Under the pieces are notes generated by a model. It was not told the DNA's origin. It worked only from the letters and a program-made list of their open reading frames with translations, and did no database searches. This document shows, piece after piece, positions 1 through 13,200 of a DNA stretch of 64,000 nt; the stretch's first letter is position 1; the number at the start of each line of letters is the position of its first letter. The DNA is from Chelydra serpentina. Taxonomy: Eukaryota > Chordata > Testudines > Chelydridae. A program made the position numbers and the translations under genes. The stretch is taken from NCBI GenBank assembly GCA_037349315.1, contig JBAIAC010000007.1:23516001-23580000 (forward strand), read 5' to 3'.

Positions 1-446
1 ATTCCTAACTTTGTTAAAAAAAAGAGTTACTTATTTCACTGAAGCCTGCCAGTAGTTAGAGATTTCTGTTGGATAAATAATATTGTTTGGCAAACGTGGC
101 ATAGGTTTTGTACTTGTTTAACTGGAAATGAGACGCAGTAGCCCTTTGGTATCAGATTAAATGGCAAGAACTTTTTGACAGAGTGAAACCTGCTTAAAGG
201 GATTGAGAATAATCAGTTGCTTAACAGAGGAGGATCAGAACTGTGCTTGATGTAATAAATTCAGGATACTTTCAGGCAGTCTGCCACGACAGATCACCTA
301 ATAAAGATGACGCGAAGAATAGGTTTAATTGTATTTTACACGTGCAATGACTGGAGCGTTTTCCTAGTTTTCCGCACTATGTCTGTTGCCTGATTTCCAA
401 GAGCAGCCACGATCTAACAAAATACAATGAGTGACCATCATGATTA

Positions 447-732
447 AGGATTTGTCTACACCAGAAAGTTGTACTGGCGTATATCAAGGTGTAAATTTAA
501 ACAGATACAGTTATACCAATATAACTATATACACGCTTATTTTGGAATATGTGTCCTTTTTCAGTTTAGCTTATGTCGCTTTGGAAGGGGACTAAGCTAA
601 ACCAAAAACCACTTTTATTCCAAAATAACTGCCCACATGGGGGGGTTTATGCTAGTGTATCTATATCATTTTATGTATACTGGTATAATTATACTCGTAT
701 AGCTAGTAAAACTTTCCTGTATAGACAAGCAC
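447..732. mobile_element. Harbinger-type MITE, TTA target duplication
   Basis: Imperfect terminal inverted repeats: left GGATTTGTCTACACCAGAAA, right end reads TGCTTGTCTATACAGGAAAG on the other strand. TTA flanks both sides (444-446, 733-735). The interior is A/T-rich with no coding capacity. Length about 286 bp. A 3-bp TNA duplication points to PIF/Harbinger. Confidence 0.7.
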
Positions 733-896
733 TTACGGGAAAAGAAAAATGCTGCATATGAAGATCAGTAATAATGGTTATCAGAGGCACCAGCTCCCAA
801 AAGCCCACCCCGACAGCATTCCTCTGCATTGTAAAACACTTGTTGGTTCTGTTGTACAGAACCTGTCTGTCTAGGTGAGTAGATAAGGTTGACTGT

Positions 897-1118
897 TACA
901 GGCGAGTCACATCTTAGGCGCATTTAACATGCGCGAATTCAGCTTTGCGCGGTCGGCAAAAACGGGGAAAAAAAGAAAAATAACAATTTTAAAACTGCAT
1001 CTGTAGTGCGGGCGATTCCGCCTGCCATTTAACTCAATGAGTGTTTCACTATACGCGGTTTTCGCTTTACGCGCTAACCACGGAATGGAACCCCCGTGTA
1101 AGATGAGACTTGCCTGTA
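897..1118. mobile_element. Tigger/mariner-type MITE, 222 bp including TA duplication
   Basis: Left end TACAGGCGAGTCACATCTTA matches the inverted right end TACAGGCAAGTCTCATCTTA. The element is flanked by TA. The interior contains inverted CpG-rich segments (GCGCGAATTC..., GTTTTCGCTTTACGCG). It ends about 40 bp before an LGMN splice acceptor. Confidence 0.75.
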
Positions 1119-1159
1119 CTGCATTTCATATTTAATTGTAAAACTCTCTTAATCCGTAG

Positions 1160-1245
1160 GATGTTACTCCAGAAAATTTCCTTGCTGTTCTGAGAGGTGA
1201 TGCTGAAGCAATGAAGGGCATAGGATCAGGAAAAGTATTAAAAAG
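1160..1245 (+). CDS. LGMN: LGMN coding exon with RGD motif
   Basis: The exon begins after an AG acceptor at 1158-1159 and ends before GT at 1246. It encodes [17 protein letters not shown] followed by a Gly/Ser-rich segment, and ends two bases into a Ser codon. The RGD tripeptide matches the human legumain RGD at residues 118-120. Earlier LGMN exons are not in the window. Confidence 0.95.
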
Positions 1246-4200
1246 GTAATATAGAAGTTGTATTCAGGAAATGATAAGTCATATCATATGGGTGGGCACT
1301 CATGTGCTGATGTTGAGTAACGTTGGGATTTAAATGCAATCTTAGTTATATTGTTGTCCAGATTGAGGATTAGCAAAACTGGTCAATGGCTATTCTACAT
1401 CTCTGGAATTAGTAATGTGACAATTCTACTTTTTTAGCAATCTAGTATCAAAAAGTGTGTGTCTGTATCTGACTAATACCAAATATAGTGTGGATTGAGA
1501 TCTAGATATCCACAATAGAGAGCAACTTGGGTACTGCAGACAAGTTGGTGGACAGAGAGGGGAACTCTGGCATTGGAATCAGGTGGAAGAAAGGAGAAAA
1601 GTTACAGAGCTGGACTGTATTTAAATTGGTCATGGCCACATAGCTGTAGTCACATGGGGCTTCACCTACAAAGCTCAAGCTTAACATTTTCAGTGTATAA
1701 ATACAAGATTAGAAGTTCTGAGAAGGATTCTGAGCTTTTATTAATGAATATATTGCTGTACTGCTGCAAAATCACTAAACTGGAAAGAGGCCTAAAAGGC
1801 GAACAGAGCTAAACATTTCATTAGCCAAATTAAAAATTGCACTTAGGCCCATGGCTATTCATACATGGGCCTCCCTCTTCCCTCCCCGCCTGCATAGTTG
1901 TAAGTAAGGGAGTGGATGTGCAGGGGTCCCAACATTTATTGCTACTCAGTAAGAAGACAGTAGTTAACCTTACTTGCATCCATGCATAGTTGCCATTTGC
2001 ATGAATGGAACAACCTTCTGATCCCTGCGGCAGACTACACAAGGTCTTCTGAGATCAAGGCCTTTAAGTATCCAATACACAAAGAATTTCAGAGCCAGAC
2101 TAGTACAAACATAAATCTGAAATAAATAAATAATTAAATAAACAAATAAATAACAAAATTAAATTAAATAAATAAATAAAATAAACATAAAACATAAATT
2201 TTAGCAGACTGGAGAAATAGTTGAATCCTAAATTGGATAAATACAACCATACAATTCATAATAGCTTGGCCACATGGTCTTCCTTCACACAATTACACTC
2301 AATAAGGGTCTTAACAACAAAGAAGAATCTTTAGAATCTCTTCCTATTATTGCTATATCTTTTAGGTATGGAAAGTCCTGTGTTAACTGTCTGGTACTGG
2401 TCTACAATATTCCAGATACATCAGGGGAAGATGAAAACCCATAATGCACCTGGTCCTATTGTTCATTACCATACAGATGGCTTGTCTACGCTTGAAACAC
2501 TACAGCAGCCCAGCGGTAGCTGCACCACTGTAGCACTTCAGTATAGACACTAGTTATGCTGATGGGAAGGATTCTCCCATGGGTGTAGGTAATCCACTTT
2601 AATGGAGCATCAAGGATTAGAAGGCTAAAAATCCCAGATTTGAGTATCATAGAATCATAGAATCTCAGGGTTGGAAGGGACCTCAGGAGGTCATCTAGTC
2701 CAACCCCCTGCTCAAAGCAGGACCAACCCCAACTAGTACATTGCATTCATAGAACACATTTAAAATGTACCAGTGTTTTCTAATATTTGCAGCATATATT
2801 TATGAAGCTGAACTAGATTAACCCTGAAATTAAAAATAATAATGGAAATAGCTATTGATTCTCAGGTTTTATAAAACTATTTTACAAAAATGTAATCTGG
2901 GACTAAAATGACCAAAAATGTTTATATTACAAGAATAAGACACTTAAATCCATTTACATTGCTAGTGTGAAAATTCTGAACACTCTTAAAAGATACATAG
3001 TCATACAATTGTAGGACTGGAAGGGACTTTGAGAGGTCTCATAGTTCAGTCCCCTGCACTCATGGCAGGACTAAGTATTGTCTAGAAAGACCATCCCTGA
3101 CGGGTGTGTGTTTTGTTCAGTTCAGGATTCTGGCTTCCTATTTTCATTCCTTTTCTAGTCATTCATCTCTTCCCATAAGTATCCAAAGTATAGTACTTAA
3201 TTTAAAAAGGTGGTATAGGTGAGACCACATTTTCTGATTTATCTTCACAGATACAAGCATGTCTCAATACTATAACAGGTTTTTATGTAAAGACTAAACT
3301 GAAATGTTTAGAAAGTCAATTGTTTCTGAATTTCTCTTGGCAGTGGTCCCAAGGATCATGTGTTTGTTTATTTCACTGACCATGGAGCCCCCGGACTGCT
3401 GGCTTTTCCTAATGATGATGTAAGCATTTTAGTTTGAACATTTTTAAAGTTACCATAAAAATAAATATTTCTAAATCTAAATGTCTTAACACACTATTTT
3501 TTCTTGGAAAGAATCTAAGGGGCCATGTTCTCATCTCCCAGTTTACACCAGATCGCAGTCTGGGCCATGATATAAAATAGAATACTTCATGTTTGAAAGC
3601 TGAGGTCCAGACAGACTATTTATTCGTTGTGTGATTTTATTGCTCAGCTTTGCAATGCATCATTCAGACTTGTGGGCATGATTATTCGTCTTGCATACTG
3701 TAGTAAAAATTGTAACCTCTGTTTCCCAGGGATGCAAAACATTGGGGGTAAAAAATATAACTGTGTGTTAAATTTGGACTTGACAATCACAGACTACAGT
3801 AAATCATTTAAGTAACAAAAGGGGTACAAGTGTGCATTAAATATTCGAGCAACTCTCTTGTGAACTCCAACAATGAAAATATTTATATCTCCAAATAGTC
3901 AGAAGCAGTAATGTATAAAAAGTAGGAATCATTTATTCTAATGAAATGAGTTTCTTCCCTTATTAATTTAGCTGAATTAAGGTGGTATTAAAACAACTGT
4001 TCTTATTTTACAGCTCCATGTAAAGGACTTGAACAAGACCATTTATTACATGTACCATAACAAAAAATACCAAAAGGTAAACAACAGTTGTGAAATTAAT
4101 AGAGGAACTAATGCAGAGGAAGCATCTTTGTGACATTTTTGGCTGGACTTCCCTCAATTGTTTAAACAATAAAATCATAGTTGTTAAAGAGGAAGATGAT

Positions 4201-7200
4201 TCAAAGCCTGAAATTTAGATCGATTGCCCATTTAAACAGGATATATATTCCATTTTTGCACCATCTTCAGTTGTTTACTTTCCAGTTGTAGCATATGATT
4301 TATTTGGATCAATGTTGAAAGGTTTCATATCCTGATTTAGCAAAGTCCTGTGACTCCCATATATTTAGATCACCAGTAGGGTTGAAAAACACCCACTATC
4401 ACTTCACCCCTTGCCCCTGCTTCTTGTGCTATGTTCACCCTTGACCCTATATACTGTTATTGTAGGAAGCCTGTGTATATCTTGTGATTCACTGCTGGTT
4501 ATTGTTACAAAATAACAAGTCAGCTGAGGATAAAGGGATACTTACAGAAACTAACATTTAAATTAAACAACCCACCAATTATTTTATCTAAGTGGTTTCT
4601 ATTCCCATTTCAGCACAGGTGAAGTCACTTAGAGCAAAGAAAACTAATTGGTATCTATAGCTGTTTGTTAGATTACCTTCTTAAATAAACTTTTTATTAA
4701 TCATGTCAGAGTACTATAGTTGGTTGTGTTTAGGTTTGTATAAGTGGTGATGATATCTCAAAAATACTGAGGCTACAGCCAACTCACAATGGTATATTAT
4801 TTCCAATAAAAAAAAAAGGCTGATCAGCTAGTTGAATTCTGCTTGAATTAGCAAAAAGATCCATGTGAGATGTACATAGAAAAGTCATTAAGAAACCTTT
4901 GCAATGCAATTTTCTTCACTTGTTTCAGTTTTTCAAGGCAGGAAGTGACCTAATTTGCTTTTATTTATGTGTACGACTATGTGTAGTGTGCTGTATTAGT
5001 GGATTATCAGTAAGGACCAGATTAATTACCGTTGGAAAGAAGTTGAAACTCTTCTCCAGCCCATTGGTTTTTCCTAACATGTCTCACTTATTCTACAGCT
5101 GGTGTTTTACATTGAAGCATGTGAATCTGGATCAATGATGAACCATTTGGCTGATGATATCAATGGTAAGTGATCAGTTAGCTTTTTGACCTGGCGTTTC
5201 CCAGCTTGAAATGATCAAAAGTTCTTGTGGCCAATTTGCTGCATATCCTGACTTGATCAGAAGTGTGGAGGGCAGTCCTGGGATTATTGCACTCACCTTC
5301 ATGTAGAGGTTTAGCAGATTATCAGGACTATTGGGTTCTGTCATTAGCTCTGCCACCGACTTGAGACTTGGCTGAAGAGAACATAGGTTGTCAAAAACCA
5401 TGTGCAAAATGGTGTGTTACTCACCTACCCTCAAAGGCGAGTTGCAAGGTTTAATTGATTATTGGTTAAGCATTTTAAGAATGTACCATGGAAAGAATTA
5501 TGAAATGCAAACTGTTAAAAAGGCAATAAAGTCTTCAGTTTTGGTGTCCTGCTTTTCACCAGATTCTAACACTTTTCTGCCTGAAACAAAATGACTTGTA
5601 TATACAAAGAAATAACTATTGTTATATTGATATCATAAATGCTACTTTCAACTTCCTTCCTAGAACTCAAAAATTCCTGCAACCATACAAAATATGCCAT
5701 GCTATGTCTTTTGCTACTGAGGTCTTTTGGGTGTGTGAATTTTTCAGAGCTAGGATTAGGCTTCCTGTCCCAGTAATGGGATAACTTGCAGACTGTTTTG
5801 AAGAGGTATCCCATTGTGTTAGAAAATACTTGACTGGTAATAGCACATTGTTGGATGGAGCTGTTCTAAACAATTTTACCACCTTAGAATGCTCAATGAG
5901 GAGTGTTAATAATGTACAGTATTTCTCCAGTGGCAGTGTTTTCTGGACAAGAGGAATTTCAGGGACATTAAATGAGACAAGGTGGGTGAGGTCATATCTT
6001 TTAGTTTTACACTGAAGCATGTGAATCTGAAGAGTTTTGTATAGCTCGAAAGTTTGTCTCTCTCACCAACAGAAGTTGATCCAATAAAAGATTAAACCTC
6101 ACCCATCTTGTATCTGTAATAACCTGGGACTGACATGGCTACAACATCACTGCATAGGGACATTCAGTGTTACTCCAAATCAAATGTCAAATTAACACCA
6201 ATTGTTAGCATGCAGAATAGGCTGTTCAGTTAAGAATCTATCCTTCAACTAAGATAGCGTCTTTGCATATTTGCAGCTTTTTGAATAGTAGTTTTGATCA
6301 AAGCCCTCTTTCCCAAAACTACATATTCTTCATTATATGCTCACAATACAACACACATTTGGTAAAAGGAAAAGAGCTTTTTCAGTGGCATCAACAGCAA
6401 TTGTGGACAAAATATTAGCAGGCTGATTTTTCAATTCAAAGCACTGAAGTAAATGAATAAAATCCATGACATTCAGACAAGTGGAGCAGACAGTTAAGTA
6501 CCACTTAAGTAAAGGCTGCTCTTCCATTTGTCTTACAGTTTATGCAACTACTGCTGCCAATCCTAGGGAGTCTTCTTATGCATGTTACTATGATGATAAG
6601 AGACAGACCTACCTAGGTGACTGGTACAGCGTCAACTGGATGGAAGATTCTGATGTGGTAAGTTACTTAGATCAGGTATTTGGTGCTTTAAATTTAAGAC
6701 AATTATAAAGCTTTAAGCATTACAGTTTTTTTTTTTAATACACTTTTTTTTATCCTTTAGGTTTTATTTAAGATTCAAAATTGTTTCAATTCTTAATCAT
6801 TAATAATGTGGAACTGGATGGCTTGTAAACTTAAATACTTTACTGACAAATTCAATATTTGTGCAAGTTGTTCATTTGGACATCTTTAAATTTAGTTCGG
6901 AAACTTAATTCCTCTTTGGTGGGTGTTGAAGTGGAAAAAGTTAGAAATAGTCTAGCCACTAATTTTGACATCAGTCAAACTGGACAGTCCTTACGCAAAA
7001 GGATCAATGGACACAAATCAGATATAAGGAATGGCAATATACAAAAGCCTGTAGGAGAACACTTCAACCTCCCTGGACACACAATTGCAGACTTAAAGGT
7101 AGCCATCCTGTAGCAAAAAAACTTCAGGACCAGACTCTAAAGAGAAACTGTAGAGCTTCAGTTCATTTGCAAATTTGACACCATCAGCTCAGGACTAAAC

Positions 7201-10200
7201 AAAGACTATGAATGGCTAGCCAACTACAAAAGCAGTTTCTCCTCCCTTGGTGTTCACACCTCAACTGCTAGAAGAGGGCCTCACCCTCCCTGATTAAGCT
7301 TACCTTGTTGTCTCTAGCCTGAATCTTCCCTGCACATTTATATCTGCCCCTGGACATTTCCACTGCTTGCATCTGAAGAAGTGGGTATTCACCCACGAAA
7401 GCTTATGCTTCAATACCTCTGTTAGTCTATAAGGTGCCACAGGACCCTTTGTCGCTTCTACAGATCCAGACGAACACGGCTACCCCTCTGATACTGGACA
7501 CTATTTTTGAGTTCACTTAGCCTGCAGTTACGAATTTGGGGCTACATCACTGCAAGCTTTTGAACATGAATCTCAAAGTGCAGTTACTGAACAGTGTATC
7601 CAAGCTTCCTTAATGATCCTTAAATATGAACAGAAGCTATTGCCATTCATTAAGTGTTGTTTTGAACCAAATTTACAGTAGTAATGAAACACTTCAGGGA
7701 TTTTTACTACAGTTTGAGAAGATGCCATAGAATCTCAATTTCACCCAAGTTTCCTAATGTTTCATTTAATCTCTTTTGAAGTGCTAATAACCATTGCCCT
7801 GGTACTCACCTCCTGCTCAGGGGAAGCTAAGGCTCTTAAATTTTCCTTGCATTTTTACAACAGCCATATTTTGATATCTGTAAACAAATACATTTCTTCA
7901 TGCAGGAGGATCTGAAAAAAGAAACTCTCCATAAGCAATTTCTGATAGTAAAGAAACACACCAACACCAGCCATGTGATGCAATATGGAAACAAAGTGAG
8001 TATTCATTTAAGTGGTTTCCAGGTCAAGTCCTCCCCATATATTTTAATCCCTTCAAAATTGCTGTACCCTGGTGAGGGGGCAAATCCTCAGAATCTGAAT
8101 ATCTACCTGAAAAACTAAAGCCTGCTCAAAGCTAGAGAAGCAGAACTCAAGAGCTGAATTTTGTAGCTCAGGCCTGTAGTCACTCATATCTAGAACTGCA
8201 GGCATTCAGTCTCTGCATTTACCCTTCAGATTGGAAAATGCAAGACAGGAACCAAGAAATTCTCATTTCTCCCTCTTTACCCCCATGTCCACAGCAGCTT
8301 GTCCTTCCTTCTACACTGTGACCTCTTACTCCTTCCTAATTCTCTGCTCTCACCCTCAGAAGAGCCAGTAGTCATTTGCTGCTCTTCAGCCCCTCAACCT
8401 TTATGTGCATCTTGAGCACAGAGTTTCATGCCAGCCTCCTGGCTACTCTTTTGTTCTCTGCTGTTGCTGCGGTCATGAGTTCCTTGAGGCCTGATGAGAA
8501 AGCAGGGCCTAGTGACCAGGCAAGCAGGTTTTCCTCCTTGCACCAGACCTCACCTGGCCCTCCTTTCCTACATGGATATAGCAAAAAGAAATGTGGTCTA
8601 AGGGCTAATGCAGGGAACGGGACGTGAGGACACAAGGGTTCTCTTCATGACGCTGATTTAACCTCCCAGTGCTTCACTTTACCCATCCATAAAAGGGGTG
8701 TACTAGACATATTGCCAGGGTATTGTGAGCCTTAATCAATGATAATAAAATGCTTTAAGCGCTTTGAGTAGAAAGTGCCATAAACTGGCAAGTTATTCAT
8801 AAACGCAATTGAAAGCATCCTATCCCATTGTTCAGTGTACTAATAAAATGATTTTCTGACGTGGTCTTTAATCTGTAAAATTCAGGCTGTTCAACCTGGT
8901 GGCCTTTTCCCTTGGGGAACTTTGAAAATGAAGATTAGGCACTTTTAGGGCAACCTACCGCTTGTAAAACATACTTACCTTCATAGCCAAGCAAGTTTAG
9001 AAAATTAACAGGCTTGCATGGCACAAAGGATGACTATCTAGCAGAGATGTTTAACCTGTGTGTGTTTGTTTGCTTTCTAATGTGCAGAGCATCTCTTCTA
9101 TGAAAGTGGTGCAGTTTCAGGGCATCGGAAGGAAATCCACTCCTATTTCACTGCCCCCAGTGGCACACTACGATCTCACTCCTAGTCCTGATGTGCCTCT
9201 TGAAATCATGAAACGGAAGCTGATGGCTACCAATGATATTTATGAGGCTAAGAAGATTGCAGGGGAGATGAAAACACATCTAGAGGTAAAGCTAAAAATT
9301 CTAACTACTGTTCATAAGGCCAAATTCAGTTCTATTATATGGATGTAAATCAAAAGCAACTCCAGTGAGACTAATGGAGTTACTGCAGATTGACCCCAAT
9401 TCATGACAAAATACATCTTATAGGTTCATAGGTTCATAGATTCTAGGGCTGGAAGGAACCTCGAGAGGTCATCGAGTCCAGCCCCCTGCCCTCATGGCAG
9501 GACCAAATACTGTCTAAATCTTATGTCGGTAACAGCCATCTGATATTTTTCTCCACAATTATTTAAACTTCTGAGATCTATAGACAAGGCATCTTCAGTT
9601 GGTAACTTACCAGATGAGAATATAAACATGCAAGCCTACTAGATTTTACTGCCAGTGGTTCTACCACTCAGGGATATCCCCTTGCCCCCATAATTCTTGC
9701 ACAAGAAAACCATACTTCAGAATGACTGCCTACTTTAGCCTTTCTGAGATAAGACTTTCTCCAAAACCAAAGTCTCCCAAATCTCTCTAATATCATTATT
9801 GAAGAGCAAATACATTTTCCCAGAAGGCTGCTACAGCAAGTCTAATCATGATTACTGTGCATTTCTCCCCTTTTTGCAGAGAGAACTAATAGGTTAAATG
9901 AAGGCTCTATTGGAAGCCCACAACCTGTAACCTTTCCGATTTCCCTTCTTATTCATGTTTTATTAAGGGGCAGGCCCAAAAGGGACTGTAATTGCAACGT
10001 TATTTCTTTTAGAAAACAAAGTATTTTTAAAAAGCCCAAGGTGGTTGGTTGTTTGTTTTTTTGAAAGAAGGAAATGGCATTCAGTTAATAGTCTCCAAGT
10101 TAGGGTCAGGAAAAGCACATTATAAGTTGTCTTTGCTTTGTGCACAGGCTAAACTGATTATTCAGGAATCCATGCGAAAGATCATATTCTTCGTAACAGC

Positions 10201-13200
10201 ATCAAAGGAGCGAACTGAGCAAATTCTGTCAGACAGACTGACCATCAGTGACTATGATTGCTACCAGTCAGCAGTGAATCACTTCAAAGCCCACTGCTTC
10301 AACTGGCACTCTCCCTTGGTAAGTGTAACGTTAGCAAAAAAACCCAATAAATTTGTCAGTAAGACAAGCACAGCTGCCAAGGTGTTCTTCAAAGTCAATT
10401 TTTACCAAAAAGGAAAATTGGGATTATTGACACCCCTGTATTTTCACTTTAATAAAATTTGAGAAACATTTTCAGAAGTAAAAGGAAAGACACGCCGTCT
10501 GCAAGCAACCATCTACAAGTAACAAGATTATCAAAATAGGGGAAGGATTTCCTTCCCTCCTTTTACTGTTTTCTCCTTGCCTTTCTTGAGTAACAGGACA
10601 TTCAATATTGGTTTTTAATCAACCCAACGCAATTAACAGCAGCCTTGAAATACAGCACCTAATGTACATAATTATATCCTACAAAAAGATCCCCCAATGA
10701 AAAGTGTGAGCGAGGGGTAACTTTGGTCTGATATTAGAATATTCCAGCAAGGATAGAAATCATTGGTGTTAACAGCATCTACAAAGCTCTTTTACTTCTA
10801 GCTTAAATAAAGAGAGGCCGGGATTTGACATGGAAATGCTTACTGTTCTTTGTTCAATTGCAGTACGAGTATGCTCTGAGACAGCTATATGCCTTGGTCA
10901 ATGTTTGTGAAGGAGGATATCCTATTGACAGGTAATTCAGCTTGCAATATTAGTCTTATTTATTGCCTTATACTCTGCACTGATTAGGTCTCAACTGGAG
11001 TATTGTATCCAGTTCTTGGTGCCACATTTCAGGAAAGATGTGGACAAACTGGAGAAAGTCCAGAGAAGAGCAACAAAAATGATTAAAAGTACAGAAAACG
11101 TGACCTATGAGGGAAGATTGAAAAAACTGGGTTTGGTTAACCTGGAGAAGACAAGACTGAGGGGAGACATAACAGTTTTCAAGTACATAAAAGGTTGTTA
11201 TAAGGAGGGAGGTAAATTGTTCTCATTAACCTCTGAGGATATGACAAGCAGCAATGGGTTTAAATTGAAGCAAGGGCAGTTTAGGTTGGACATTAGGAAA
11301 AACTTCTAAGTTGTCAGGGTAGTTAAGCATTGGAATAAATTGCCTAGGGAGGTTGTGGAATCTCTGTCATTGCAGATTTCTGAGAGCCGATTAGACAAAC
11401 ACCCATCAGAGATGGTCTAGATCAGCATTTCTCAAATGTGGCCACCAGGGGCTTTTCTGGTGGCCACAACCTCCTGGGCTGTGATAAGGGGAGTGCAAAG
11501 TAGAGCCCTCTCCCCCTCCAAGTTGCTCCTGGATGCTGGGGCCAGCAGCACGGGTTGGGCCCTGCCCCCCTCTGGAGTCACCTGGGGCACAGAGCTATAG
11601 GAGCAGGCAGCCAGTGAGTTCCCCACCTTCCCATGGGTGGTGGGGCTCAGGCTATGGGCTTCGGCCCTGGGGTGGCGGGGCAACAAGCTCTGTCTGTGGG
11701 GCTTCAGGCTCCAGCCCTGGGCTCTGGCTGCGCAGTGGCAGGCTCCGCCCACATGGCTTCAGTCTCTGTCCCTGGACCCCATCCTCCGGCTGCGGGGCTT
11801 TGGGCTGTGGCTGCAGGGCTTCAGTCTCCAGCCCCCAACCGCCTCCCCCAGTGCCATCTCCCCCATCCCTCCATCCATGGCTTAATTTGTCCCCAGGCTT
11901 GCCAGGGCTGATTAAGTCTGCTGTGAAAAGTGATACTTGTATGTTTGTTAATATCACTTTTCACAACAGACTTACTAGCTAGCAATAAATAAATTTCACT
12001 GATTTGGACTTATGTATGTGCATATTTATTTGATTATCCTAAATCTAATCAAGTATTTTAGGAAAAAGTTTAGCAAGAGTTGGTGGCTGCACTCTGAGGC
12101 CACCAAATTTTTTTTCCTGAGAACCCCTAGTCTGAGAACCCCCATGAGTGCAGGGGACTGGACTAGGCCTCTCGAGGTCCCCTCCAGTCCTACGATTCTA
12201 TAATTGTTTAAAAAGCAGAAGCTGATCATTTGTAAATGTCTCACTACCTATTCGCTGCATATTTTTTGCTTCTCTGCTCAGTCTATTTTATAAATGGTAT
12301 TCAGAAGGTACAGCTACACTGCACACTCCTTTCAGCAGTGTTTAGAGTAAAAACACTACACGCCCCTTCGCACAGGTATAAACATCAGCATAGACAGTGA
12401 GGCACTGTTTAGGCGAGTAAAGACACACCTGAACCCTGTGGCTATGTACGCTACATGGCTCTCTACTCCCCAAGTAGCACCTCCCCATCGACACTGCTAT
12501 TTTGAGCATTGTAGCAGTGCCTCCCTGCTGCTGGAGTTTTTCCACACCACAGGGAAAAGTTCCAGAAGTGGGCAAGGGCTCTGGTAGCTTCTCGCTTCAG
12601 AGCCTTTCCCTGCTGTCTCCCTCCACCAGAGCCTTTCACTGACACACTGCAGTGTGGACGCAGCCCGTTTTTCACTGCGGCGTGTAGATACACATATCCT
12701 ACACTGCCACAAGAGATGTGCAGTGTAGCCGTAGCCTGAATCTTAAAGTGGCAAGACTGTTTTTGAAAAGGCATCTCTACCATAACTAGTCTTTATTTAC
12801 ATTATGGATGCAGATGCCCAATAAGTAGATACTAATTTCCTTATTTAAAATTATCATATTCAGTGAATCTAAATAAGGAGAGACTATGCTGTATTTATAA
12901 TGGTTGTTCTTGTCTGTTGCAGAATACAACTGGCCATGGACCATGTGTGCCTTGGATATTAATGAAAACAGCATTCCCATTAATAATCCTTACTAAAAGC
13001 GATAGCCTTTTTTTGAAACCCTCATAATCAGGACTACAACTGCATGCACAGAGAAGAGAAATGTCAACCACTATATCAGTTTTAAATAACGCAGTGGGAG
13101 CTGTGTTGGACAACACTGAACAGATTCAGTTGTTAAAAGCCTCCCATCTGACATTATGGACTTTATTGCGTCTCCTTAGTCTTTTGGATATAATTGGTGT

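Larger units (their letters stand above)
1..1159. other. LGMN intron (upstream of first exon in window)
   Basis: This stretch holds the two MITEs annotated at 447-732 and 897-1118. I see no coding exon in the rest. Confidence 0.7.
1246..3343. other. LGMN intron, 2.1 kb
   Basis: The intron contains an A/T simple repeat, a partial Harbinger-like MITE end and two CR1 tails, all listed separately. I see no further exon between them. Confidence 0.8.
6658..9087. other. LGMN introns around the exon at 7906-7995
   Basis: The first intron (6658-7905) holds the Penelope-like relic at 6880-7497. The second (7996-9087) holds a MIR-like SINE near 8650-8800. The open frame at 8376-8635 is not supported as a gene. 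Confidence 0.7.
10932..12922. other. Last LGMN intron, 2.0 kb
   Basis: The intron is occupied by a split CR1 (10970-12212), the insertion inside it, and a MITE at 12307-12736. The remainder is unremarkable. Confidence 0.75.

Noticed and set aside
11533..11982. A 149-codon open frame and overlapping frames on both strands in a GC-rich stretch
   Set aside because: It lies inside a repeated GC-rich element that interrupts a CR1. Composition is low-complexity Pro/Gly/Ser and frames are open in several phases, as expected from GC-rich repeats.
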